DNA of 64,000 nt from Impatiens glandulifera (GCF_907164915.1 NC_061868.1:24113819-24177818); one strand, 5' to 3'. Shown: positions 19,961 through 30,965, counted from the stretch's first letter. Program-made: numbers and translations. Notes: generated by a model not told the origin, from the sequence alone.

Positions 19961-22507
19961 TTGATCAAATTCATCAATTTCAAAATTGGTCGTGACTCCG
20001 CGCTCTTCGTCCATATTATCCAAGTTGATTTCAAAGAAATTCGAAACATCGGCTCGGAAGAAGCCCGATATGTCTTAGGGATAATCTCTGCTTCGGGTCT
20101 GGAGCAATTTCTGAACGGACCGTTCATCATCTACCAAGATGCGATCACAAAATTTTTCGCCAATGCCACTCTAATTGACGAAATCATCACTACGACGGTT
20201 GGTGGACAAACCGTTGAGATTACAAAGGATATAATTGCTGAACTTTTCCACCTACCGACAGAAGGTATTGATGTCACCGAAGGTGGTGATGAAGATGAAC
20301 GCCTAGTGGTTTGTCTTGACATGTCTTGCACCAACGAACCGATAGTGGTTTCCGGCAAGAAAGGAGACCTGAAACCAGAATACAGGCCACTGTGCGACAT
20401 CATCTCCAAGTCGATTTAGGCAAGGAGAGGTAATTTCGACAGTCTCACCAGTCTCAAGATTGACACAATGGTCGCAATCGTCAAAGGAGAAAAGATAAAC
20501 TGGGCGGAGGTGATCTTTTCAAACCTATGCGAGATGGTGGATCCCAACTCTAACCGGTCTCGGGGATATGCCGTTCCTCTAGGCAAATTACTACTTCACC
20601 TCAACATCCAAATCGGTCCATGGGTTATTCTACCAAGTAGTAGGATAGTGAAATCCGGTAACTTTACTAACAAGGCAAAGAAAGTCTCAGCAAGTAAGCG
20701 GCCGACGACTCAAACAAAGAAAACTCAATAGAAGAAGAAGAAAACTCCGGTGGCAGAAGGAACCGGAAGTGAAAGAACAATATCGGCTCCTCGGGCATCC
20801 GGATCTCTAAACATTCAGGCTGATGTTCCAAACCCGACTATTTCAACGGCCAGCATCTCGAGCCGTTCCAAGGACAAATCCGGTCATCCGATTAACCCCT
20901 CTACATCACCTACTCATTAAACCGTACAAGAACGGTCAAACAATGCTGATATGGCAAGCAAAAAAGGGAAGGAGAAACTAGTTGAGGATGAGGATGACGA
21001 GGAGGAGGAAATTCCAGAAATAAATGCTGAAGCCGAAACCGGTTCGGTCGGTCAACCGGAAACAGAAGAAGACGCACTAAAGGAGATGGGAGATGCTTTT
21101 ATTCCCAAAGTTTTCAACAACCTCGCAACAGAGACATATAAACGAAGCGATGTATATTTTAAATGGGCATCTATGAGAGCGGAAACCGGATTCGCCGATA
21201 TGTTTCCAAACTGCCCGGCACATCTAAACTGGGAAACGCTGGTGGAATTTGATAACTCGACTTTTGAGCTTGCAAAGACAAGGAATGTCGCGGTTGCCCT
21301 TAAGAGAGGACCGCTCGTGGAGGTTCATGCCCGGTTGATGGTGTTCAACAAATACATTCTTCGCATACAACAACAACAACCACAAGAAAGGTCCCTTATT
21401 GATCAGATGGTGCTAGAGGCACTACATTAATCGGTTCTTGAAATGGATGAAACAATGACTCGACTGGAATCAGAGACCGGTCAGGAAGATGAAGTTCCGC
21501 ACCCCTTTGGGTTAGATATTAACAATGCGGATGGCATGCAAAGGTCGGAATCTGACGCCGGTCAATCGTCAAAAAAGGAAGCTAATAACTCTCTTCCACC
21601 CACATCCCCGGCCAGGACTTCTTCAAGTAAGTCCCCCGAACACCAACATGCTAACATTGAAACGGACAATCTGGTGTCCAGTCCGAATGATCCTCTGCAC
21701 AACAACCCTCCGGCAGAGTCTGTCGTACCTAAGATGATCATAGAATGCTTCGATAAATTCTTCCAAGAAACCATTACACCGTGGCAGGCTATGATGAAAG
21801 AACAGATAGAATCGTCGCAGCGGATGATTGAACTTGCGAATCAGCGGATTGGAGCCATCGAAGAAGGAAATGATGTAACCGACTCCTCCTTAAAATCGGT
21901 TTCGGCACAACTTGAAGAACTCATAGCGGCTAAGATAGTAGCCGACGAAGAAAGAATCAAGGAAAATGAAATTGCAGCCCGGAAGATTCAGGAAGAAGAA
22001 AATGAAAGGATGAGAATTTTGAAGGAACGGGAACAATCGGATGCGGCAATGGCCCGACAGATCAATAAAGAAGAACATGCCAATCCAAACTTAACAAAAC
22101 ACACTCCGACCCCGGCTGTCCATACAACGCGCGGTGAAACAAGAAAGAGAAAGGCAACTGCGAAGAAGGCGACTCAACAACTGTTGGATGACTGTGCGGA
22201 TCCAACTAGTGTACCAACGGTCAACTTGGAGAATTCAGATTCGGATGAAGATGAGGAAAATGTTCCTCCGCTGCAGAAACGGACGAGGGTTGTTCTGATT
22301 GTTGCGATGCCTCTTCGTTCAGTACCTCCAAACTCCTTTCCTCAACAAAATCCGGCCCATCGAGCATCTCCCTCAACACGGTGTGCTCCAGCAATCGGAC
22401 GCTCGGGCAATCGAGCTTCATCCTCCAAACCAAGCTATGATCCGTGCAATCCGGGAAAAGGCATAATATCGGATTATATCTGGGAAATCTTAAATAGGGA
22501 CGACTAG
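19961..22507 (+). pseudogene. Accessory ORF copy 3 of element B: long form with coiled-coil, basic C-terminal extension
   Basis: One frame of 849 codons interrupted by only four stops: TAG 20417-20419, TAG 20729-20731, TAA 20918-20920 and TAA 21428-21430. All could come from CAG or CAA by one C-to-T change. N-terminal family domain: IIQVDFKEI, SGLEQFLNG, ITKFFANATLI, IIAELFHLPTEG, then YRPLCDIISKSI, INWAEVIFSNLCEMV, RGYAVPLGKLL. Then come a Lys/Thr-rich stretch, an acidic run (EDEDDEEEE), FKWASMRAETGF, a Glu/Arg-rich likely coiled coil (about 21830-22070), a basic KRKATAKKA segment like a nuclear localisation signal, acidic SDSDEDEE, and a Ser/Pro/Arg-rich tail ending IISDYIWEILNRDD. No ATG stands at the expected start, so initiation is lost or elsewhere. 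No membrane segment is seen. It resembles long Sirevirus accessory/envelope-like ORFs. Confidence 0.72.
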
Positions 22508-22652
22508 AATTGGATTAAACTTCTATCTAGTTTATGTTTTCTTCGGTCTATTTTATGTTTTAACCTATGATATTTATATATATAAGTATTTTTGCAAAAC
22601 CGGTGATTATACTTAACGAATTTTTAGAAATCGGCCTACTTCATACATCTTA
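22508..22652 (+). other. 3' untranslated stretch after accessory copy 3
   Basis: AT-rich sequence between the stop of copy 3 and the polypurine-tract duplication. It contains a TATATATATAAGTA stretch near 22571. Nothing coding. Confidence 0.4.
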
Positions 22653-22877
22653 CATGGTTTTGAATATTTTACATAAAATAATCAAAAAGGGAGAAATTGG
22701 TAGATAAAATTTTTCGCAAGATAAAACCGAAAATATTTCCATACCGAAAATTTTTCCGAAATCTGTTTTCAAAAATTTTTCAATCTAAATACATTTTTCA
22801 AAATAACAAACTTCTAAAATAATCACCGGATGCATGGTTTTGAATATTTTAAATAAAATAATCAAAAAGGGAGAAAT
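22653..22877 (+). repeat. Duplicated polypurine-tract unit (180-bp period), element B
   Basis: ATAATCAAAAAGGGAGAAAT occurs twice, with tracts at 22684-22697 and 22864-22877. Each is preceded by CATGGTTTTGAATATTTTA (22653 and 22833), exactly 180 bp apart. The downstream tract abuts the 3' LTR. The upstream one is followed by about 13 bases that mimic the LTR start (TGGTAGATAAAAT) and then unrelated sequence. Multiple polypurine tracts are a known trait of Sireviruses. The tract primes plus-strand DNA synthesis. Confidence 0.8.
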
Positions 22878-24078
22878 TGCTAGATAAAATTGATCGATTA
22901 AATAAAATGCTTAACTTAATAAACTTATTGTGTAGGAACGATCAAGATCTTCAACCGGTCAAGTAATCAAACCGTTTAGAAGAAACAGATGAACAAACTA
23001 AAGCTATCCGGTTGAACAAGAACAACCTGAATGACAAAGATCTCAAACCGGCCAGAAGAAACAAATTCAGAACAAGAAGCGGTCCGGTTGAATTGAACAA
23101 CCGGCTAACCTGATAAGTTGGAATGAAATATTAAATCCAAATCCAAAGAACAAATCCAACGAGAAGACTACTTAAAGAAATAAGTCAAAGATATCAAGTA
23201 AATAACAGTTTACAAATTGGTGCAAATAGACACTTTGGGTATATGCAGAAGATGACATCAAAGGATCAGACTGTGACATTACTATTTTGGTACAAGTCAA
23301 AGGAGGAATCTCCCAAGTGCAGGTAAAGACAAAGACAAGCAAAGACAAATCAGAGACGGTCTGCTCCATACCTCAGAAGTCTAAACCGCATTTAATGCTA
23401 TGCTGAACCTCTGAAGCTATCCGTTGAAGAAATATGACCGTTGGCACATTTTCACCTATAAAAGGAGAAGTTGGGGAAGTTGAAAGACATAAGTTTTCAG
23501 AACAAGTGTGAGAAATAAGTCTTTGAATAACAAGTGAACAAGAGCTAAGAAAGAGCAAGTTACACAGTGTATATCTCTCTAAGATTCAAAGCTTAAGTGT
23601 GTTTGTGTTACAATTTTTGTGAGAATTGTAAAAGTGATTATCGAGCAGTCAATAAGACTCGATCGTGTATTGTGTTTGTGTATTACTTAGTGAATATCCT
23701 TCTCGTGGTTTGAGAAGAAGGGGTGACGTAGGAGTTTTATCTCCGAACATCCATAAAAACATGTCTTGTGCCTTACTTTCTTCCAGTTCCATATTTTAAC
23801 CGATTCTCCACATTCTAACCGACTCATACTATTCCAACCGCCTCACTAATCCTTAACCGACATTCTCCAAACCGCATCTCTATTCATCCTGTGTGTGTGT
23901 TGCTTCAACCTGAAACAAACCACTTCCGCACTTGAACTCGGTTCAAAGGTTTGTGACTGTTTGTGTAGTATTAAAACCGATGTTAATTCTTAACCGGATT
24001 AACGCCAACCATTGAGTGTTGTCAGAGAGTACTATCCGGCTGAACTCCGATCTGCTATCCGCGATCTAGATCCTAACA
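22878..24078 (+). repeat. 3' LTR of element B (1201 bp)
   Basis: Starts TGCTAGAT and ends CCTAACA, followed by target duplication GATCA. Compared with the 5' LTR it lacks about 60 bp between two TTTTGGTACAAGTC direct repeats and a further roughly 30 bp nearby, which accounts for the 79-bp length difference. TATA at about 23455-23465; conserved hairpin segment at 23691-23758. Confidence 0.92.
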
Positions 24079-24264
24079 GATCATATACAAATGATCATGT
24101 AACTATCAGTAGATAGATTTTGTCACGGGAGTTGACTAAACTGCCTCACAGGTCACTCATAGGTGAGGGTGGAGACAATCATGTATAAATGACCGCGGTA
24201 CTATCAAAAGATAAGTTTTTGTATTTTTTTGAATTAAAAGGAGAGTACCTATTATGAAATAGGA
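24079..24264. repeat. Tandem-array remnant between element B and the LINE
   Basis: CTATCAGTAGATAGATTTT and GATCATATACAAATGATC match the CTATCAATAGATAG and GATC...GATC palindromes of the array at 29166-30965. It starts with the GATCA target duplication of B and ends at the T run of the LINE. It is the probable missing link between 10430-10762 and 29166. Confidence 0.5.
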
Positions 24265-25385
24265 TTTTTTTTTGGGAAAATAGAATTAGCGTCATTTTAT
24301 TAAAAATTCCCAAAAATAGGAAAAAAACACGAGTTTAAGAAATCATTCTAGACAGGCCTAGAATGATTTTGAAGTCGTAACATTCTAAATAAAATCTAAA
24401 AATCTAAAAACGTAAATAAATTATATGAGTATAATATTTTCATTCTAGTGAGTTTAAAAACGGTAAATTCCAGTTCCTACAGATATTCTAGTTCTGCTCC
24501 GTGCTTGGAATTCTTGTCCACGTTCCCGCGAGGGCGCTGCAATCCGATACAATATGTTTCCATAACTCTTCAACGCTCCTGCAGGTTCTGCCATATAACC
24601 TTGCATTCCGTTCTTGCCAAATGTTATACACCACTACTTTAAACCGCACTTGAACACGCTTGTTATAAATCTATTTCTCTTGGCTTTGAGTAGTGCTGCA
24701 TCTTTGATTTCATTCTATTCGCTCGGGAAACTGATCAGCTCTAAGCTTTTATAGAATCTGTCCCAAAGCTCTGAAGCAATACAGCAGCTCCCGAATAGGT
24801 GATCTATGGTTTCTTCATTTCCTTTACATAGAAGACAGCTCGTGTCCGGGATGCTCATATACTTGCTGATACGATCACGAGTGCTAAGTCTTTCCCAGAA
24901 GGCGAGCCATAGGATGAACTGGTGTCTAGGGATAATCTTTGTTGACCATACAAGAGGAGCATATTCTACTTTCTGCGCTTTTTTCCCGGGTTACCTCCTA
25001 TATTTTCTTCGATACCAGCTTCCCTTTGTCCTCAGCTTTCCATTCATAAATATCCGGTTTGTCGTGTAGTTGTATGTTACTTATATGATCAAGTATCCTC
25101 TGTCCTTCTGGATTTCTTCTCAGGAGTAAGTCCCAATTCCCGTCTTTAATGTCTCTAATTTTCGCTTCTGTGCAGTCCCTTCTAATGCGGGTATTTTGAA
25201 ACTCCTCTTTGTGGATGATAGGCTAGTTTTCGAACCAGGGGTCGTTCCACAATAGAGTGTCTTTCCCGTCCCCTAGCCGTATGTCATAAAGATATGCAAT
25301 ATCTCTTCTTAGTTTAAGAATCTATTTTAGAGACCAACTCATACCTTCATGAATTTTGTAGGTCCAGATGTTGGTTTCGTATTTC
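24265..25385 (-). pseudogene. LINE C-terminal region with zf-RVT zinc-binding domain
   Basis: In shifting frames of the minus strand I read STKIIPRHQFILWLAFWERL, SIPDTSCLLCKGNEETIDHL and CCIASELWDRFYKSL. This is the H/C pattern (C-x2-C then H-x-C-type) of the reverse-transcriptase-like zinc-binding domain that ends plant L1 ORF2. Plus-strand frames here (24448-24642, 24806-25069) are shadows of it. It probably helps bind target or template nucleic acid. Confidence 0.72.
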
Positions 25386-26563
25386 TTAAACCTCGTATGC
25401 ACTCATTTGATCCATAGTGACTCTCGATTGTGCTCCAAAGCCCACAGATGCTTGAAGATGAGAGCCTTGTTCCACTCGATACAGTTCTTCAAGTCGATGC
25501 CTCTCTCGTCCTTCGGTTTGCAAAGAGCGGTCCATTTGACTCTTTTTTCCTCTTCTTCCGCTACTTCCCCAGATAAAGTTCCTCATCAGTGTAACGAGCT
25601 CCTTCATTACCTTCTTCGGTGACCATTTGCTGCGCCTAGTAGCCAACTATGCCCATGACCACGGTTTTAATAAGTTCGATTCTCCCTGCATAAGAAAGAT
25701 TTTTGCTGCCCAGCTAGATATCGTATTTTTTACCTTTTCAATCAGCGGCTTGAAGTATGAGATGTCAATCTTCTTCGCGGTTAACAGAATTCCTAAGTAC
25801 CTTATGGGAAAACTGCCTTCCTTGATGCCCATGATGTTGAAGATATCTTGCTTTGTTTAGTTATTCACGCCTCCATAAAATGCCACACTTTTTTTTCCAT
25901 TAATAGTTAAACATGTAACCTCAGAAAAGAACGTTAGTGCAACCCTAATAGTTTTAATAGAATCAATGTCTGCGTGCGCTAGAATGAACAAATCGTCAGC
26001 AAAGCATAAATGAGTTACCTCCTCTACCACACAGAATGGGTGAAAGATGTATGAATGATTCTTTTGGAACATCGTGAAGATTCTCTCAAAGATCGCCATG
26101 ATAGCTACGAAAATGTAAGAAGAGAGGGGGTCCCTTTGTCTTACCCCATTTTCACCCTTGAAATAGCCTCTATGGACTCCATTAACGCTAACAACAAAGT
26201 AGTATGATGAAACGCACTGCATAATCCAATCAATAAAAATCATAGAAAAGCAGATACAACCAGAAAGTCTCGAATGGCTTCCCATCTAACAGAGTCGAAA
26301 GCTTTATTGATATCTATTTTGAAAGCCACTATCGGGGATATTTTCTTATTCCCAAAGCCTTTTAAAAGGCTCTGGATGAGAAGAATATTATGAAAGATTG
26401 TCCTACCGGGGATGAATGCAAATTGGTTAAGATTTATAATTTTTCCTATGACAATTTTAAATCGTTTAGAGATAATTTTTGAAATTATTTTATAAATCAC
26501 ATTGCAGTAGGAAATTGGTCTGAAATCTTGTACTTTCTCGGGTACCGTAGTTTTGGGGATCAA
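25386..26563 (-). pseudogene. LINE reverse transcriptase
   Basis: Blocks in order on the minus strand: DFRPISYCNVIYKIISKIIS, QFAFIPGRTI, FKIDINKAFDSVRW (first catalytic D), GVRQRDPLSSYIF, VTHLCFADDLFILAHAD (catalytic FADD at about 26000), and the thumb with FPIRYLGILLTAKK and FIWG. At least three frames are needed (26240-26563, 25857-26285, 25386-25832). Catalytic residues remain, but the chain is broken. It copies LINE RNA at the nicked target. Confidence 0.85.
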
Positions 26564-26589
26564 GGTTAGGACCGCTGTATTCCATTGCT

Positions 26590-27321
26590 TTAATAGCTTC
26601 TTGTTCTTGAAAAACTCCAGAACCCCATCAATAACGTCTTACCCACAACCGACCAATTGTCTTTGAAGAACTGTGCATTAAACCCATTAGGACCCGGGCT
26701 TTTATTCCCATCAATACTAAACAGAGCTTCTTTAACCTCAACCCTCGTGACCACCCTTATCAACTCGCGACCATCTTCTACAGAAATTTTCCTATCAATA
26801 ATTTGATACAAGGTATTCAGGTGACCTTGATGCTGCTTTCTTGTACCCATAAGCTGCTTATAGAAATCGATAGCCAAATCTTGTACACCCTTTTGACCCT
26901 GAACATATTCACCATCATCATTCTTCAGCTTGTATACATTGTTTCTCATGTTTCTAGCCTTACATTTTCTGTAGAAGAAAGTTGTGTTTTTGTCACCTAA
27001 TGAGAGCCAACTCTGTCTTGATTTCTGTCTAATAAAATTCTCTTCAAGAAGACTCAGCTTTCTAAATTTTTCAAGGGCATCCCTTTCTGTTTCATTCAGT
27101 TGTTCATCATTATCATCCCTTAATAACATTTTCTGAACTTCTTCAAGTTCTTCTCTAGCATCCAGAACACTATTGGAGATATTGCTGAACTTCTTCTGGT
27201 CAAAGCTTTGGATATGATTCTTCATGATTTTAAGCTTCTTAGAAACCTTGTACATGTTGGATCCCCTGCCATCTGTAGAACATACGCTTTCGATAATACC
27301 CTTGAATTTGTCGTTTTCCAT
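26590..27321 (-). pseudogene. LINE ORF2 middle region between endonuclease and RT
   Basis: The largest LINE open stretch, 243 codons, charged and probably helical. It includes FIRQKSRQSWLSLGDKNTTF (the plant L1 signature W-x-x-x-GD-x-N-T-x-F-F), GVQDLAIDFYKQLMG, and ALFSIDGNKSPGPNGFNAQF (variant of the SPGPDGF motif that opens the RT). Confidence 0.85.
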
Positions 27322-28100
27322 CCAAAAATTGAAAATTTTAAAGGGCCTTTTGAACCTTTCTTCCTTTTCTCAGAACAATTTAATCGGGCAGTGATCAGAT
27401 ATACCCGAATTCAGAACGTGAATTTGACTTCACGGAAATTGGTTAATCTAGTTCTCATTTACCAGACATCTATCAATTCTAATTCTTCTAATTTGCTCAT
27501 TCCCTCACGTAGAAGATCAAGTGATGAAATTCCCAGAATTGGTAGGCTCGATACAACCTATATCTCTGATGTAGTCATTATAGCCAATCATATCCCGAGT
27601 TATTTCAGATTCTGGGCTACGATCAAATTCGTTTCTAGTTACGTTGTAATCACTAAGGACAACCCAAGATTTATCACTACCGATCCAATTTCTAAGACAA
27701 TTCTAAAGGAGTCTTCTGTTAGTGCTTGAGTTTCTAGCATAGACAATAGAAAGATTAAACAGGATTCCTGTGATTCCGTCTTTTACCTCCACCAGAATTG
27801 CTTTATCATTCAAAAAGAGCCCTGACTTCAGCAACTTTGTTATCCCAGATAACCCAGATTCTGCCTGTTTTGTCATTTGACTTGTGAATGATTTCCCATC
27901 TGCTATCAATACACAGCTTGCTAACCTTCTCAATGTTCTGGCATTTGAATTTTGTCTCAAGAATACCCATAATAGTGATCTTCTGGTTCTCAATAATCCT
28001 CCTAATTTCTTTGCATTTCAGAGGGTCATTGAGTCCACTTATGTTCTATGTCACTATATTCATGAATGGATATAAGTTTTGGGTTCCTGACTTTCTAGAC
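27322..28100 (-). pseudogene. LINE apurinic/apyrimidinic-like endonuclease
   Basis: The minus strand encodes NISGLNDPLK, GILETKFK, DGKSFTS, SGLSGITKLLKSGLF and ILFNLSIVYARNSSTNRRLL, which follow the order of the exonuclease-endonuclease-phosphatase fold of plant LINEs (ILETK and VYA-N motifs). Frames change at least twice. The 173-codon plus-strand frame 27208-27729 is antisense to it and not a gene. The enzyme nicks target DNA. Confidence 0.75.
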
Positions 28101-28250
28101 TGTCCTGGACCTCTTTATTAGAGAAATCGTAAGCATCACTTGTCTCGAAATCCTCAATGGCTACAGTTTGATTCCATGGAATACTATTCACATTGAGTGG
28201 GGGTTGCCTCACATAGATCTCATCTTCTCCCGTTATAGAGTCGGTGGCTT

Positions 28251-29134
28251 CTATATCCAGGATCTTTCTACTCTTTCTTCGCTTTCAGTTTGTTCTTCTT
28301 TAGTAGGTCTTTTCTGACTTTGAACCTCTTCATTACTAGATTCATGTCTGTTATCAATTTTAATTCGCCCTATTTCAGAACCAATGCTCACTACCTTATT
28401 CAAGTCCAAATTCTCTTCTTCTGCAATTGATCTTTTAATTTCACAAAACCTAAGTTTTTCCAATTTATTCTAAAGAGCTTCTTTATTGCTTGTTGGTTTT
28501 TCAATATTTTTTTTTCAGGATTTTCTTGTTCATTATCTCAAAAGGTGGCTCAGAGCCCATGGATCGGGTCATTTCAAATTTTGATGACATTGCTTTTTTT
28601 GTTCCTGCTTGTATTCCTTGAATTGTAAAGAGTGGACTCACGACCTATTGGAGTCCCATCAGACCCAATTTTGCTTGTTTCATATGGGCCATGTATTCCC
28701 CGTCCCATAGATCTTTGAATTCTAGAAACATTAGAACAAGAACATTTTTCATTAGGACCGGTACTAGCAAGTCCGGTAGCTTGAATAGTATTCGGATCAG
28801 CAAGTCCACGACTAGGCTTAACATGGCCAATATGGCTAGGTACAGTAGCATTATGAGAAGCTCTAGGACTGATGTGGCTATGTCCAGCTTTATCAGGACC
28901 GATATCCTGACTATGATCGACATTTTGAACAGGACCTATTCTTGAGAAAACAGAATCCCTAGGACCGGTGCCCTGAACATGACCGATAGGATCAGCGTTA
29001 GCAGGGTCAGCTTGTACCCTTACCCACTTCAATCTTTTTCCTATCTTCTTCCTTACTCTTATCTGTTCATGATTTTGGTTGCCCATACTATCATTATTAG
29101 TGTGTTCATTGATGTTAAGTTCAAACCTGTTCAC
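28251..29134 (-). pseudogene. LINE 5' region (ORF1/ORF2 N-terminal), low-complexity
   Basis: Two open stretches, 28574-29134 (186 codons) and 28251-28463. The first has a basic start (RVRKKIGKRLKWVRVQ) and then a Gly/Pro/His/Ser-rich stretch with repeated IGHV/IGP words. Such linkers precede the endonuclease in plant L1 elements. No CCHC knuckle is seen, and the 5' end of the element is lost at about 29165. Assignment is by position. Confidence 0.5.
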
Positions 29135-29165
29135 ATTTCTCTCAACTTGAGCCTATTTAGAGTCA

Positions 29166-30965
29166 TTGATATATAGGGTTTTCAGACGGAATCATGTAGT
29201 GACGATTAGCACACTTTTTAATTGATAGGTTTTATAACAGTATTATATACATACAATGTCTCGACCTATCAACATATAGGGTTTTTAGACGGAATTGTTT
29301 ACGAACTATTAGCACACCTATCAATATATAGGGTTTCTAACGGAATTAAATACAAATAATGTCTTGACCTATCAATATAAGGGTTTTCAAATAGAATCGT
29401 GTACGAATGATTATCGTACTTATAATTAGATAGGGTTTCTAACAAAATTGTACACAATCAATGTCTTAGCCTATCGAGAGATATGGTTTTCAGACAAAAT
29501 CGTGTACAAACGATTAACGCACCTATCAATAAATATAGTTTTCTAACGAAATTGTATACAAACAATGTCTCAACCTATCGACATATAAGGTTTTCATAAA
29601 GAATCGTGTACGAATGATTAGCGTACCTATCAATAGATAGGGTTTCTAATGGATTTTTATACAAACAAATTGTCGATCTATCAACATATAGGATTTTGAA
29701 TGGATCATGTATATATGATCAATGCACCTATCAATTGATAGAGTTTCTAACGGAATTGTATACAAATACTCTCTTGATCTATCAACATATATGATTTTTA
29801 GACGGAATTGTGTGCGATCAATTAGCACACTTATTAATAGATAAGGTTTCTTATACAAACAATGTCTCGACCAATCACTAGATAGTGTTTTTATTGGATT
29901 ATGTACATATGATCTCAGTTCATTGTTGACAAACATGATTGTTTACAGATCATGTTACAAATGAACCTAATGCTTGTTAAGAAACAAGGATTACAACAGA
30001 TTCATGTACGAATGATTTCTCATACATATCGACATATATAGTTTCTGATTGAATCATATACAAATGATTTCTCGACCTATTAATATATAAGGTTTAAGAT
30101 ACCTAATTACGTTTAGGGTTTTTAGATGAATCATGTACGAAAAATCTCTCGCACCTATCAACATATATGATTTTATATAACTAACTATAATTAGGGTTTA
30201 AAACGAGATCATGTACGAACGATCTCTCGCATCTATTGAGAGATAGGGTTTAGGGTACCTAACAACAACTAGGGATTTACTGAAATCGTGTACGAATGAC
30301 TTCTCACAACAATTAATAGATAGGTTTTAAATACCTAACTATGATTAGGTTTTAAAACGAGATCGTGTACGAATGATCTCTCACACCTATCGTCATACAT
30401 GGTTCCTAGGTACCTAATTATAATTAGGGTTTAGAAATGGGATCGTGTAAAAATGATCTTACGTACCTATCAATAAATAGGATTTAAGATACCTAACTAT
30501 AATTAGGATTTTATCAGAATCGTATACAAACGATATATCACACCTATCAACATATAAGGTTTATGAGTACCTAAATACAATTAGGGTTTAGAAATAAGAT
30601 CATATAAAAACAATCTCACATAAATATCAATAGATAGGGTTTAATATACCTAACTACAATTAGATATTTTAGCGAAATCGGATATAAACGATCTATCGCA
30701 TTTATAAATAAAAAAGGTTTATGGGTACCTAATTACAATTAGGGTTTAGAAACGGGATTGTGTATGAACGATCTCACGTACCTATAAACATATATTGTGT
30801 AATATATCTAACTACAATTAGGGTTTTAACGAAATTGTATACAAATGATCTATTGCACCTATCAACTGATAGAGTTTCTAGGATATCTATCCACAATTAG
30901 GGTTTAAAACGGGATCATGTACAAACGATCTCTCACACCTATCGACGTATAGGGTTTGGGAGACT
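29166..30965. repeat. Degenerate tandem array (about 60-bp units changing to about 80-bp units)
   Basis: Units carry two short palindromes, CCTATCAATAGATAGG and GATCxTGTACxAAxGATC, joined by GGGTTTCTAACGGAA-like sequence. From 29166 to about 30080 the period is roughly 60 bp. From there on most units gain a block ATACCTAACTACAATTAGGG, giving roughly 80 bp. Divergence between units is high. The array lies between the integrase end of the Tat element (about 32340) and its likely 3' LTR (7630-8960), where Tat/Ogre elements are known to carry 3'-UTR tandem repeats. Confidence 0.75.

Larger units (their letters stand above)
10763..24078 (+). mobile_element. Ty1/copia Sirevirus-like element B with three accessory ORFs (13.3 kb)
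   Basis: Bounded by LTRs at 10763-12042 and 22878-24078 and by exact GATCA duplications (10758-10762 and 24079-24083). The internal order is primer site, gag with CCHC knuckle, DSG protease, integrase, RT, RNase H, three tandem accessory ORFs and a duplicated polypurine tract. It is long for a copia element because of the 5 kb accessory region. In the first 400 bp or so of the two LTRs I count roughly 25 substitutions, mostly transitions, so the insertion is not recent. Scattered stops and frameshifts inactivate it. Confidence 0.93.
24265..29165 (-). mobile_element. LINE (plant L1-type) non-LTR retrotransposon, degenerate
   Basis: Minus strand 5'-3': ORF1-like region, apurinic-type endonuclease, reverse transcriptase with FADD, and zf-RVT. 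The 3' end is marked by nine T on the plus strand (24265-24273), a short poly(A) tail. There are no LTRs. Both sides lie in the same tandem array. Flanks CTATTATGAAATAGGA (left) and CATTGATATATAGGG (right) could be a decayed target duplication, but the match is weak. Many stops and frameshifts. Confidence 0.85.

Noticed and set aside
17682..22507. Calling the accessory ORFs true envelope glycoproteins
   Set aside because: No signal peptide, hydrophobic membrane segment or cysteine pattern is visible; 'envelope-like' is only a historical label for ORFs in this position.
25368..25622. 84-codon plus-strand frame in the LINE region
   Set aside because: Shadow of the LINE reverse transcriptase C-terminal part on the minus strand.
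27208..27729. 173-codon plus-strand open frame
   Set aside because: Antisense to the LINE endonuclease region, whose motifs are clear on the minus strand.
30240..30262. Interstitial telomere
   Set aside because: Only one and a half TTTAGGG units in a row; the word arises from the array's own TAGGGTTT motif.
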